Shown in pieces: positions 1 through 6,780 of a DNA stretch of 7,368 nt. Under the pieces are notes generated by a model. That model ran no database searches. It was not told where the DNA came from and was given only the letters and a program-made list of their open reading frames with translations. Where the stretch lies: NCBI GenBank assembly GCA_019411205.1, contig DXRF01000057.1:6204-13571 (forward strand). The letters are read 5' to 3'. Origin of the DNA: Parabacteroides sp. Its GTDB lineage: Bacteria; Bacteroidota; Bacteroidia; Bacteroidales; Tannerellaceae. The translations under genes and the position numbers were made by a program. Numbering within the stretch: the stretch's first letter is position 1; each line of letters begins with the position of its first letter.

Positions 1-1
1 C

Positions 2-856
2 TTCCAGATCGGTACGCGCCGACCTGTCGATTACGCTGCCACGGCTGCTAAAGTCAAAGATGCAGATGTGATTGTCTATGTCGGAGGTATTTCACCTCGC
101 TTGGAAGGAGAAGAAATGCCGGTCAATGTGGAAGGTTTCAAGAAAGGAGACCGCACCAATATCGAGATACCGAAAGTACAACAAGAAATGGTAAAAGCAC
201 TGAAAGCGACGGGTAAACCGGTTGTTTACGTGCTTTGTACGGGTAGTGCTCTGGCTCTGAACTGGGAAGATGCCAACATCGACGCCATTCTGAATGCCTG
301 GTATGGCGGACAGGAAGCCGGGACAGCGGTTGCCGACATCCTGTTTGGTGACTACAACCCGTCAGGCCGCCTACCGGTCACATTCTATAAATCGATCGAC
401 CAGTTGCCCGACTTCGAAGATTACAGCATGAAAGGCCGTACCTACCGTTATATGACCGAAACGCCGCTTTATCCGTTCGGATACGGCTTGAGCTACACGA
501 ACTTTGCCTATCGGAATGCGAAGTTGTCTTCTAACAAGATTACCAAAGACCAATCTGTCACACTGACGTTCGACATTGCCAATACCGGCAAAATGGATGG
601 AGACGAAGTCGCACAAATCTACATCAAAAATCCGAACGATCCGGAAGGTCCGATCAAAGCGCTGAAGGCTTTCCTACGTGTACACGTAAAAGCCGGAAAC
701 AACCAGGAAGTCAACATCGAACTGGCTCCCGAAGTTTTCAACTCTTTTAACGACAATACACAAACGATGGAAGTCCGTCCCGGAAAGTATCAGATACTTT
801 ACGGCGGTTCATCCGACGACAAAGATTTGCAGAAGTTAGAGCTGACAATCGAATAA
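2..856 (+). CDS. Glycoside hydrolase family 3 enzyme, C-terminal part (beta-glucosidase/beta-xylosidase type); 5' end outside window
   Basis: The reading frame is open from the left edge (base 2) to a TAA at 854-856, giving 284 visible residues, so the 5' part is missing. GTG at 68 is an internal Val codon and not a start. The fragment shows the GH3 C-terminal alpha/beta domain: a VIVYVGG strand (residues 23-29), an LEGEE segment (34-38) and GDRT (49-52), where GH3 enzymes usually place their acid/base glutamate. The family-typical YPFGYGLSYT motif (about 157-166) follows, then a fibronectin-III-like domain from about 170 to the end. The catalytic Asp nucleophile lies in the N-terminal barrel, outside the window. 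Known GH3 enzymes remove beta-linked glucose or xylose from glycan ends, usually in the Bacteroidales periplasm; any signal peptide would be off-window. The gene converges on manA across a terminator. Family is secure; substrate cannot be fixed from this fragment. Confidence 0.93.
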   Translation, partial: FQIGTRRPVDYAATAAKVKDADVIVYVGGISPRLEGEEMPVNVEGFKKGDRTNIEIPKVQQEMVKALKATGKPVVYVLCTGSALALNWEDANIDAILNAWYGGQEAGTAVADILFGDYNPSGRLPVTFYKSIDQLPDFEDYSMKGRTYRYMTETPLYPFGYGLSYTNFAYRNAKLSSNKITKDQSVTLTFDIANTGKMDGDEVAQIYIKNPNDPEGPIKALKAFLRVHVKAGNNQEVNIELAPEVFNSFNDNTQTMEVRPGKYQILYGGSSDDKDLQKLELTIE

Positions 857-860
857 AAGC

Positions 861-903
861 AATGCCGCAGATCTCCGGATTATCCGGAAAAATCTGCGGC
901 ATT
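861..903. terminator. Two-storey hairpin terminator between convergent genes
   Basis: A perfect 12-bp inverted repeat (861-872 with 892-903, aatgccgcagat / atctgcggcatt) encloses a second perfect 6-bp stem (874-879 with 883-888, tccgga twice) with a 3-nt loop. It starts 4 bases after the GH3 stop codon and lies between that gene and manA, which points toward it. The downstream side is only moderately T-rich (atttcatctattct) and neither side has a long T-run. It is therefore probably a two-way terminator or mRNA 3' stabiliser. The structure is read directly; termination is inferred. Confidence 0.8.
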
Positions 904-916
904 TCATCTATTCTAT

Positions 917-982
917 AACCCTATGCTTTCCACCTCCTAACCCTATGGGTTAAAGGGTATAACTCTATGGGTTTTTATCCAA
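917..982. repeat. Three degenerate copies of a 22-bp unit (aaccctatgggtt core)
   Basis: The sequence aaccctatg starts at 917 and again at 939, and a variant, aactctatgggtt, starts at 961. The spacing is exactly 22 bp each time. Copies 2 and 3 share 12 of their first 13 bases, while copy 1 shares only the first 9. Copy 2 (939-951) is also a near-palindrome, aaccc-tat-gggtt. The third copy covers the manA stop codon (975-977). Function unknown. Confidence 0.6.
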
Positions 983-1949
983 TATACGTCTCCATGAACT
1001 TGGCACCCGGAACCGGTGAAATCGTCACGACATCCGTATCTGCCGGAATCAAGACCGTTTGTCCCTGATGAATATAAATTTCATTACCTTTATTATCACG
1101 GATAGAAGCCTTACCTTCCATACAGATATAAACGACAAAAGAATCCAATTCGGAAAAATCACGAACCATGATCGTATCGACATCCAGTAAATTCGTTGTA
1201 AAATACTTGCAGGCGGCAAGTTCTACGGTCGCATTCGTATGCGCTTTGTAATGAGTGCGGTAATCCGGATACAAGGTATAGTCGATCGCATCCTTTGCCA
1301 ATTCAGTATGCAATTCACGCCCTTTTCCATCCGGTCCCTTACGGTCGTAATCATATATACGATAGGTGATATTGCTCGTCTGCTGGATTTCAGCGATGAA
1401 ACAACCAGCACCAATCGCATGTACACGGCCTGCCGGCAAGAAGAAAACATCGCCTGGATTCACTTCATAACGCTGTAATACGTCCATGATCGTATTGTTC
1501 TCGACACGTTTCACATATTCATCCGCATCGATCTGCTTTGAAAAGCCAGAATATAAGCCAGCACCTTTGGTTGCATTGATCACATACCACATTTCTGTCT
1601 TGCCGAAAGAATTATGACGTTTCTTAGCCAGTTCGTCATCCGGATGAACTTGGATAGACAAATCATCGCGTGCATCGATAAACTTGATCAATAAAGGAAA
1701 TGTGGAACCGAACTGTTCGACCACCTTTTCCCCCAACAGTTGTTTACCATATGTACGGATCAGTTCGTCCAATGTTTTACCTTCGAGTGCACCATTATCC
1801 ACAACGGAATAATTTCCCTCAACATGTGAAAGTTCCCAACTTTCGCCGATACCTTCCTGTACCGGAGTGATGCCCTTAAACGGGCAGATGTCAGAGCCTC
1901 CCCAAATAATTTTCTTAAGGATAGGCTTAAATGTCATTGGATATAACAT
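975..1949 (-). CDS. manA: Mannose-6-phosphate isomerase, class I (cupin type)
   Basis: This 324-residue cytoplasmic enzyme should interconvert mannose-6-phosphate and fructose-6-phosphate with one bound zinc. That links mannose use and GDP-mannose synthesis to glycolysis. Family motifs are in order: LKKIIWGG (11-18), LSIQVHPDD (97-105, with Gln100 and His102), GKTEMWYV (116-123, with Glu119), FFLPAGRVHAIGAG (169-182, with His177) and EIQQTSNITYRIYDYDR (187-203, with Arg197). These give the expected Q/H/E/H metal set and the catalytic Arg. The length matches the short bacterial ManA form, about 310-325 residues. ATG at 1949 was chosen because MLYPMTFKPI matches the usual family beginning; a second ATG four codons later (1937) is possible. 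No Shine-Dalgarno is seen, as is normal in Bacteroidetes. It lies 94 bp downstream of glgB on the same strand, across an AT-rich repeat spacer, so co-transcription is possible. Confidence 0.95.
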   Translation of the reverse strand: MLYPMTFKPILKKIIWGGSDICPFKGITPVQEGIGESWELSHVEGNYSVVDNGALEGKTLDELIRTYGKQLLGEKVVEQFGSTFPLLIKFIDARDDLSIQVHPDDELAKKRHNSFGKTEMWYVINATKGAGLYSGFSKQIDADEYVKRVENNTIMDVLQRYEVNPGDVFFLPAGRVHAIGAGCFIAEIQQTSNITYRIYDYDRKGPDGKGRELHTELAKDAIDYTLYPDYRTHYKAHTNATVELAACKYFTTNLLDVDTIMVRDFSELDSFVVYICMEGKASIRDNKGNEIYIHQGQTVLIPADTDVVTISPVPGAKFMETYIG

Positions 1950-1954
1950 ATTGA

Positions 1955-2043
1955 TTTATGATTTTTAATTTATGATTTATTAGGTTTATGATTTATAATT
2001 TATGATATGATCAACACACAAATCATAAATTATAAATCATAAA
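1955..2043. repeat. AT-rich triplicated 22-nt repeat forming alternative hairpins between glgB and manA
   Basis: A 22-nt AT-rich sequence beginning tttatgattta occurs at 1985-2006. It recurs as a direct copy 30 bp away at 1955-1976 with one mismatch (position 1965), and as a perfect inverted copy at 2022-2043. The 1985/2022 pair gives a perfect 22-bp stem with a 15-nt loop (2007-2021). The 1955/2022 pair would give a competing stem with one mismatch. The right arm ends one base before the glgB stop codon (2044-2046), and the left copy ends 5 bases from the manA start codon. No T-run follows the stem on the minus strand, so it does not look like a classical terminator. No exact TAnnTTTG box for manA was found; the nearest is a TA-nnn-TTTG on the minus strand at 2019-2027, one base too long. 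Confidence 0.85.
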
Positions 2044-4053
2044 TTATTTCACTTTCCGAAGAACAACAGCGCTGCGTGCCGGAATGTATAGCTTAAGCCA
2101 CTCTTTTTTTTCTTTTTTATACAATGGGTCTAATTGTGTGAAATGGTGAATCGAATCATCCGCGAGCCCGAACCCTCCGAACCGGGTGGCATCGGTATTC
2201 AGCAGTACTTCATATTCACCCTTAGGCACAAGAAAACCGTAATCGGTAAACGATTTTGTCGGATTAAAATTGAATACGAACACCAAGTTTTTTCGCATAT
2301 AAGCCAAAACCTGATCTCCGTCGTTATCCCAGACTTTCTGTATCGGAGTGGACTGGAAGTTCTTCACACTGCGGATCACTTCCAACATTTCGCGGTCGAA
2401 ATCGCCCAAGAAATGATATTTCAAGTCCATATTATCGACCAAATCCCATTGGCGGCGTGCATACTTATGCGACCAACCATTTCCTTCACGCGGAAAATCG
2501 ATCCATTCAGGGTGCCCGAATTCATTCCCCATAAAGTTCAGATAACCACCGTTGATGGTAGAGGCTGTAACCAGACGGATCATTTTATGCAAAGCCACAC
2601 CGCGTTCCACCATAAAATTATGGTCGTCTTTCTGCATATGCCAATACATGTCGGCATCGATAAGACGGAAGATGATCGTCTTGTCGCCCACCAACGCCTG
2701 ATCGTGACTTTCCGCATAGCTGATTGTCTTTTCGTCAGCACGGCGGTTCGTCGTTTCCCACCAGATGGAAGAAGGATGCCAGTCTTCATCTTTCTTTTCC
2801 TTGATCGTCTTGATCCAGTAATCGGGGATATTCATTGCCATACGGTAGTCGAAACCATAACCTCCATCTTCATATTTGGCAGCCAATCCAGGCATTCCGC
2901 TTACCTCCTCGGCAATCGTAATCGCATTCTTATTAACTTCATGAATAAGCTTATTTGCCAACGTCAGGTAAGCAATGGCGTCACCATCCTGATGGCCATT
3001 AAAATAATCACTGTAATTGCAAAATGCCTCGCCCAGTCCATGACTGTAATAAAGCATTGAGGTCACGCCATCGAAACGGAAACCGTCAAATTTATACTCG
3101 TCCAGCCAGAATTTGCAATTCGACAACAGGAAATGAAGCACTTCATTCTTTCCATAATCGAAACAGAGGGAATCCCATGCTGGATGCTCGCGGCGGGCAC
3201 CGCCCAGGAAATATTGCGTATAAGACCCGTCGAAACGTCCGAGACCTTCTACTTCATTCTTGACAGCATGACTATGTACGATATCCATAATCACGGCAAT
3301 TCCCATACCATGAGCCTCGTCTATCAGTTGTTTCAGTTCTTCCGGCGTACCAAAACGGGAAGATGCAGCAAAGAAGCTACTGACATGATAACCAAACGAA
3401 CCGTAATAAGGATGCTCCTGGATAGCCATGATTTGGATGGCATTATATCCTTCCTTCGCAACACGAGGTAACACCATACGGCGGAATTCGTCGTAACTGC
3501 CCACTTTCTCTTCATTCGAAGCCATACCGATATGGCATTCATAAATCAGCAAAGGAGAGACATTTGGCTTAAACCGCTTATGCTTGAACACATAAGGCTT
3601 CTCCGGATTCCATACTTGCGCACTGAAAATTTTGGTATTTTCATCCTGAACAACACGCCGTATCCATGCAGGAATACGTTCTCCGCTGCCCCCCTCCCAC
3701 TCTACCTGGAGTTTAAACAGGTCTTCATGATGCAGCAAACCTTCTGTAAGCGTAATCTCCCAAATACCATTACCCAACCGTTGCAACTTATACCGGTCGT
3801 CTTTCTTCCATCCGTTAAAAGTCCCGATCAGGTATATAGCGGTGGCATTGGGTGCCCACTCACGAAAAACCCATCCGCTCTTTGTTTTATGCAATCCGAA
3901 GTAAAGATACCCGGAAGCCATTTCCGACAACGTCTGTCTGCCATTACCAGTCAGGCTCTTCTCTTTGTCTACCACGTATTGGTATCGTCCTTCTATTGCC
4001 TCCTTATAGGGGGCCAGCCAAGGGTCATTCTTTATTAGATTTAGCGACTCCAT
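2044..4053 (-). CDS. glgB: 1,4-alpha-glucan (glycogen) branching enzyme, eukaryote-like GH13_8 type
   Basis: The enzyme cuts alpha-1,4 glucan chains and re-attaches them by alpha-1,6 bonds, making branches in cytoplasmic glycogen. With the start at 4053 it has 669 residues: a CBM48-like beta domain (about 50-145, FREWAPNATAIYLIGTFNGW), a GH13 barrel (about 165-540) and a C-terminal beta domain (about 560-669). Catalytic signatures are present: MDIVHSH (256-262), FRFDGV with nucleophile Asp328, IAEEVSG with acid/base Glu382, and AESHDQ with Asp451. FMGNEFGHPEWIDFPREGN (507-525) and the segment around Asp328 resemble human GBE1 and plant SBE, as I recall them, more than E. coli GlgB. The open frame extends 15 codons further up to an ATG at 4098, but that stretch (MSFFFYLCRN...) is unlike the family. 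It also overlaps the predicted promoter at 4076-4083, so ATG 4053 was chosen. No glgA or glgC is adjacent. Confidence 0.96.
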   Translation of the reverse strand: MESLNLIKNDPWLAPYKEAIEGRYQYVVDKEKSLTGNGRQTLSEMASGYLYFGLHKTKSGWVFREWAPNATAIYLIGTFNGWKKDDRYKLQRLGNGIWEITLTEGLLHHEDLFKLQVEWEGGSGERIPAWIRRVVQDENTKIFSAQVWNPEKPYVFKHKRFKPNVSPLLIYECHIGMASNEEKVGSYDEFRRMVLPRVAKEGYNAIQIMAIQEHPYYGSFGYHVSSFFAASSRFGTPEELKQLIDEAHGMGIAVIMDIVHSHAVKNEVEGLGRFDGSYTQYFLGGARREHPAWDSLCFDYGKNEVLHFLLSNCKFWLDEYKFDGFRFDGVTSMLYYSHGLGEAFCNYSDYFNGHQDGDAIAYLTLANKLIHEVNKNAITIAEEVSGMPGLAAKYEDGGYGFDYRMAMNIPDYWIKTIKEKKDEDWHPSSIWWETTNRRADEKTISYAESHDQALVGDKTIIFRLIDADMYWHMQKDDHNFMVERGVALHKMIRLVTASTINGGYLNFMGNEFGHPEWIDFPREGNGWSHKYARRQWDLVDNMDLKYHFLGDFDREMLEVIRSVKNFQSTPIQKVWDNDGDQVLAYMRKNLVFVFNFNPTKSFTDYGFLVPKGEYEVLLNTDATRFGGFGLADDSIHHFTQLDPLYKKEKKEWLKLYIPARSAVVLRKVK

Positions 4054-4075
4054 GATTTTTTGAGATTGATTTCGA

Positions 4076-4083
4076 CAAAGATA
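4076..4083 (-). promoter_or_regulatory. Candidate Bacteroidetes -7 promoter box for glgB
   Basis: Read on the minus strand this is TATCTTTG, an exact match to the Bacteroidetes -7 consensus TAnnTTTG. It is 22 bp before the glgB ATG at 4053, which would give a leader of roughly 15-20 nt. The -33 element is poor: a TTTT lies about 18-21 bases upstream, not a clear TTTG. The box is in the 65-bp gap after the antiporter stop codon, so glgB could be transcribed independently of that gene. Confidence 0.55.
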
Positions 4084-4118
4084 GAAGAAAAAACTCACAT
4101 AAAATACATAAGCTTAGG

Positions 4119-6434
4119 TTAATTATCCGAAGCCCCCCGTTTGTTCTTATTCAAAATTAATGTCGACGGCATTTTTTGAAGTGCCTCTTTACGGTGTTCG
4201 GATACATCGTTCCAGGTGTTGTAGCCAATCAGCATGAAGTTATAACTATTGAACAATCCCGGCGTCAGGTCTTTATCCGGCAACAGATGGGTTTGCGGGG
4301 TAGACGAGACAAAATCCAAAAGTTCTTTGACAATTTGATCATGTCCGGGCGTCGTAGTGGATATCTTGGCTATAATGCCTACAGAACCGTGAGTCGCTTT
4401 CAACAATGTCCTTGTGTAGTCAAGCAGGAAGAGATCTTCTTCGGAACTGATGACTACCAATGTATTAGATGCCTTCACAAAATTACGATTGATGAACACA
4501 CCAACGTCACAATTGCTACGGCCGATAAACATTTTGGTCTTGTCTTTCAGCAATGCCCCAGGATAAAACCAGGATTCGGGAGCTTTGAAACGTTTGAAAT
4601 AACGGTTATAGAAGGATGTACGGTAGCGGGTAGCCGCGATATCGTCCGGCGAGTCACTCATGGAGATACCGGAACCGACCAGCAGAAAGTCAAAACCTTC
4701 GTTATTGACGATGTCGCAAATATCCTGTCCGGCGTTATTCGAAACCTCGTAACGTGTATGGATATTCATGCCTAATTTTTTGGCTCCATACAGGATAGGA
4801 CCGAAACTTACTTCCTCGAAATTATCCGTATGCAACGGATTGACATCGGACCCGACGGTCAGATGAAGTGCCGTCAAGTCCAATTTATTCTTTCCACGGG
4901 CAAACATCTGATGGGCTACATCGAGCATAATCTGTCCGTTTCCAGCACGTCCGAAAGAAAGGAGCACCTTGAATATCCCGTCGGTCGGTTCCGCATAAAC
5001 CTGCTGCTCTTTGATTTTTTCACGTGTCTTGAAACAGAATTTAATGAAAGAAACCAACGGGATCGTCATAAAGGTCGTAACCAATGTCATCAACACCAAC
5101 ATGACGAAAATGGAAGGAGGCAATATCTTCATCTCATAGCCGATCGTCAGCACGACCAGTTCCATCAGACCGCGTGTATTCATCAAGGCTCCGATGTAAA
5201 GACTGTCTTTCCAGCTTTCACCGACAAAACGAGCGGAAAACAAAGCCCCTCCGAACTTACCGATAATAGCCACCACTATGAAAATTCCACACATAACCCA
5301 AAGTTCCGGTGTGTTCAGCAAGCCGATCTCCGTACGCAATCCGGTCGAAACAAAAAAAAGCGGCAGGAAGAGCGCCAATGACACGTCTTCCACCTTTTCC
5401 GTCATTATCTTGCGGAATTTGATATTTCCCGGCATGACCACACCTGCAATAAAGGCGCCGAAAAGGGCATGCAACCCTAATATTTCAGTAAAATAAGAGG
5501 ATACGATCAGTAACAGGAACATCAAAGCTACCAGTCCTTTGTCGATTACCTCTTTATTATGGTATATATGCCCGATCATCCGTAAGAAAGGACGAACAGC
5601 AAAAAACATGAAAAGGATGTACAGGATGGAAAATAATATATTGTAAACGGCACTCAACATACTGCCGGCCTGGGCGATGGCAATAACAACGGCCAACAGG
5701 CACCAGGCGGTGATATCTCCGTTGGCTGCACTTGCCAATGAGATGGTTCCCAAATGTGTTTTGGTCAACCCTTTTTCCTGGATAATACGAGCCAGAACGG
5801 GAAAGGCTGTAATGCTCATAGCGATCCCGATAAACAGGGCAAACGAGAGGAACGGTGTCCCTTTATGGGCATAAGATCCATAGACATAATAGGCTGTCAG
5901 CATACCGAAGAAAAACGGCACGATTGTACTGGTATGGCTGATCAGGATGGTCTCTTTCAATTTTTTGCGGACCTCGCCGATATCCAGTTCCATACCAATG
6001 GCAAACATGAAAAGGATGAGGCCGAATTGGCTTAATATGGTGATATTACCTAATGACTCGAATGGAAAAAGAAACGCGGATACCCCCGGCAGGAGGTGGC
6101 CGAGCACAGACGGACCGAGTACAATACCGGCTACGATTTCACCGATGACGGTGGGTTGACCGATCTTTTGGAACATCCAACCGAACAAGCGGCAGACGAT
6201 TAATATGGTAATGATTTGCAGAAGAAGGATCCCCATCGACGATTGTATGTGGTGAGTAACCGAATCCCAGAACACAAGAAATCCTTCCCCCATTGTTTTC
6301 GGGGTGCTTTGCATAGTCTGAACGGCTGTTCCAACCTGCTGGCTTTCTCCTTCTTTGACTATGAAATACATGAGTGAGCCAAAGACCAGGATCATCATCA
6401 AATAAAAGGCTATGCTTTTCGTTCCTTTACTCAT
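4119..6434 (-). CDS. CPA2-family monovalent cation/H+ antiporter with CHX-like cytoplasmic tail
   Basis: This 771-residue inner-membrane protein should exchange Na+ or K+ for protons in pH and ion homeostasis. Residues 1-30 hold a first membrane segment (about 8-25) and a stretch to about 60 that may be periplasmic. The Na_H_Exchanger core follows at about 66-465 with 12-13 hydrophobic segments. Core motifs are GQPTVIGEIVAGIVLGPS (92-109), FAIGMELD (144-151), SAANGDITAW (235-244, with Asp240 as probable ion-binding residue), HALFGAFIAGVVMP (322-335) and MNTRGLMELVVLTIG (418-432). The last resembles plant CHX exchangers. The hydrophilic tail (about 470-771) looks like two universal-stress-protein-like halves (about 487-590 and 635-765), a possible regulatory or nucleotide-binding module. 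No TrkA-N (RCK) glycine motif is obvious, which argues against a KefB/KefC-type protein. ATG at 6434 is preceded by its own -7 box. Ion specificity cannot be told. Confidence 0.9.
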   Translation of the reverse strand: MSKGTKSIAFYLMMILVFGSLMYFIVKEGESQQVGTAVQTMQSTPKTMGEGFLVFWDSVTHHIQSSMGILLLQIITILIVCRLFGWMFQKIGQPTVIGEIVAGIVLGPSVLGHLLPGVSAFLFPFESLGNITILSQFGLILFMFAIGMELDIGEVRKKLKETILISHTSTIVPFFFGMLTAYYVYGSYAHKGTPFLSFALFIGIAMSITAFPVLARIIQEKGLTKTHLGTISLASAANGDITAWCLLAVVIAIAQAGSMLSAVYNILFSILYILFMFFAVRPFLRMIGHIYHNKEVIDKGLVALMFLLLIVSSYFTEILGLHALFGAFIAGVVMPGNIKFRKIMTEKVEDVSLALFLPLFFVSTGLRTEIGLLNTPELWVMCGIFIVVAIIGKFGGALFSARFVGESWKDSLYIGALMNTRGLMELVVLTIGYEMKILPPSIFVMLVLMTLVTTFMTIPLVSFIKFCFKTREKIKEQQVYAEPTDGIFKVLLSFGRAGNGQIMLDVAHQMFARGKNKLDLTALHLTVGSDVNPLHTDNFEEVSFGPILYGAKKLGMNIHTRYEVSNNAGQDICDIVNNEGFDFLLVGSGISMSDSPDDIAATRYRTSFYNRYFKRFKAPESWFYPGALLKDKTKMFIGRSNCDVGVFINRNFVKASNTLVVISSEEDLFLLDYTRTLLKATHGSVGIIAKISTTTPGHDQIVKELLDFVSSTPQTHLLPDKDLTPGLFNSYNFMLIGYNTWNDVSEHRKEALQKMPSTLILNKNKRGASDN

Positions 6435-6459
6435 CTGCTATCTCTGATACGGTTTCTTG

Positions 6460-6467
6460 CAAAAATA
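6460..6467 (-). promoter_or_regulatory. Candidate Bacteroidetes -7 promoter box for the antiporter gene
   Basis: The minus strand reads TATTTTTG, matching TAnnTTTG, 25 bp upstream of the ATG at 6434. The expected start of transcription is around 6450-6455, leaving a leader of about 20 nt without a Shine-Dalgarno. No good -33 TTTG is seen at the usual distance; the region is simply AT-rich. The placement mirrors that of the box before glgB, which supports it. Confidence 0.5.
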
Positions 6468-6633
6468 AGAAAAGGAATTAAATATAACTCCTTGTGTGAT
6501 GAGAAATTTTACAGGCGATTTTGTTTTTTTGCAAAATATCAGATTTGCCTTCTTTAGGTTCGTCTGTACATGTCATTCATCGGGATTAGAGACCACTGGC
6601 TTATGACAAATATTTATTTTATAATAAGGATAT

Positions 6634-6678
6634 TGCCCGATTTAAATTTAAATATCTATTTTAATAGATAACCGGGCA
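6634..6678. repeat. Nested palindromic block in the antiporter upstream region
   Basis: An outer 6-bp inverted repeat (6634-6639 tgcccg with 6673-6678 cgggca) encloses a perfect 12-bp palindrome (6641-6652, tttaaatttaaa) and an 8-bp hairpin (6653-6660 tatctatt with 6663-6670 aatagata, 2-nt loop). Neither strand has a T-run placed as for a terminator of this structure. It could be an operator, a cruciform or part of an unannotated RNA; the sequence does not decide between these. Confidence 0.5.
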
Positions 6679-6680
6679 TG

Positions 6681-6729
6681 AAAAAACGCCACTAAAGCTG
6701 CACGATCCAGGCAAGCTTTAGTGACGTTT
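6681..6729 (-). terminator. Rho-independent terminator of the GH2 gene
   Basis: Arms 6684-6699 and 6714-6729 pair over 16 bp. The only mismatch on the plus strand (C6689/A6724) becomes a G-U pair in the minus-strand transcript, so the stem is complete in that direction only. On the minus strand the stem runs into six T's (complement of 6681-6686). The structure begins about 50 bp after the GH2 stop codon at 6781-6783. Direction and T-run together make this a classical intrinsic terminator for the minus strand. Confidence 0.85.
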
Positions 6730-6780
6730 ACAGTCAAGGCCAGCTATATCTAATTAATATGTTGTCTTTTTATTCAAATT

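Larger units (their letters stand above)
6435..6780. other. 346-bp gene-free spacer between GH2 and antiporter genes
   Basis: No credible coding region is seen on either strand. The spacer holds the antiporter -7 box at the left (6460-6467), a short ttttgcaaaa palindrome (6527-6536), a palindromic AT-rich block (6634-6678) and the terminator of the GH2 gene (6684-6729). The part from about 6540 to 6630 shows no structure I can name. Both flanking genes point left, so this is an ordinary head-to-tail gap, although longer than the other gaps in the window (65-118 bp). Confidence 0.6.

Noticed and set aside
68..70. GTG as the start codon of the GH3 gene
   Set aside because: The frame is open upstream to the edge and encodes family-like sequence through this codon, which lies in a core strand of the domain.
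1985..2043. Hairpin as intrinsic terminator of glgB
   Set aside because: The stem is perfect but almost entirely A/T, and no T-run follows it on the minus strand. It was kept as a repeat, not called a terminator.
2134..3060. 308-codon open frame on the plus strand inside glgB
   Set aside because: It lies wholly antisense to the conserved glgB catalytic domain. The translation is rich in Ile, His and Arg with no domain or motif, as expected from the complement of a constrained gene. No promoter box or start context was seen.
3532..4038. 168-codon open frame on the plus strand opposite the glgB N-terminus
   Set aside because: It overlaps the conserved CBM48 region of glgB on the other strand and has no recognisable motif.
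4830..5381. 183-codon open frame on the plus strand inside the antiporter gene
   Set aside because: Antisense to the membrane core and start of the tail; the product is very rich in Gln, His and Arg with no family resemblance. A shadow of the real gene.
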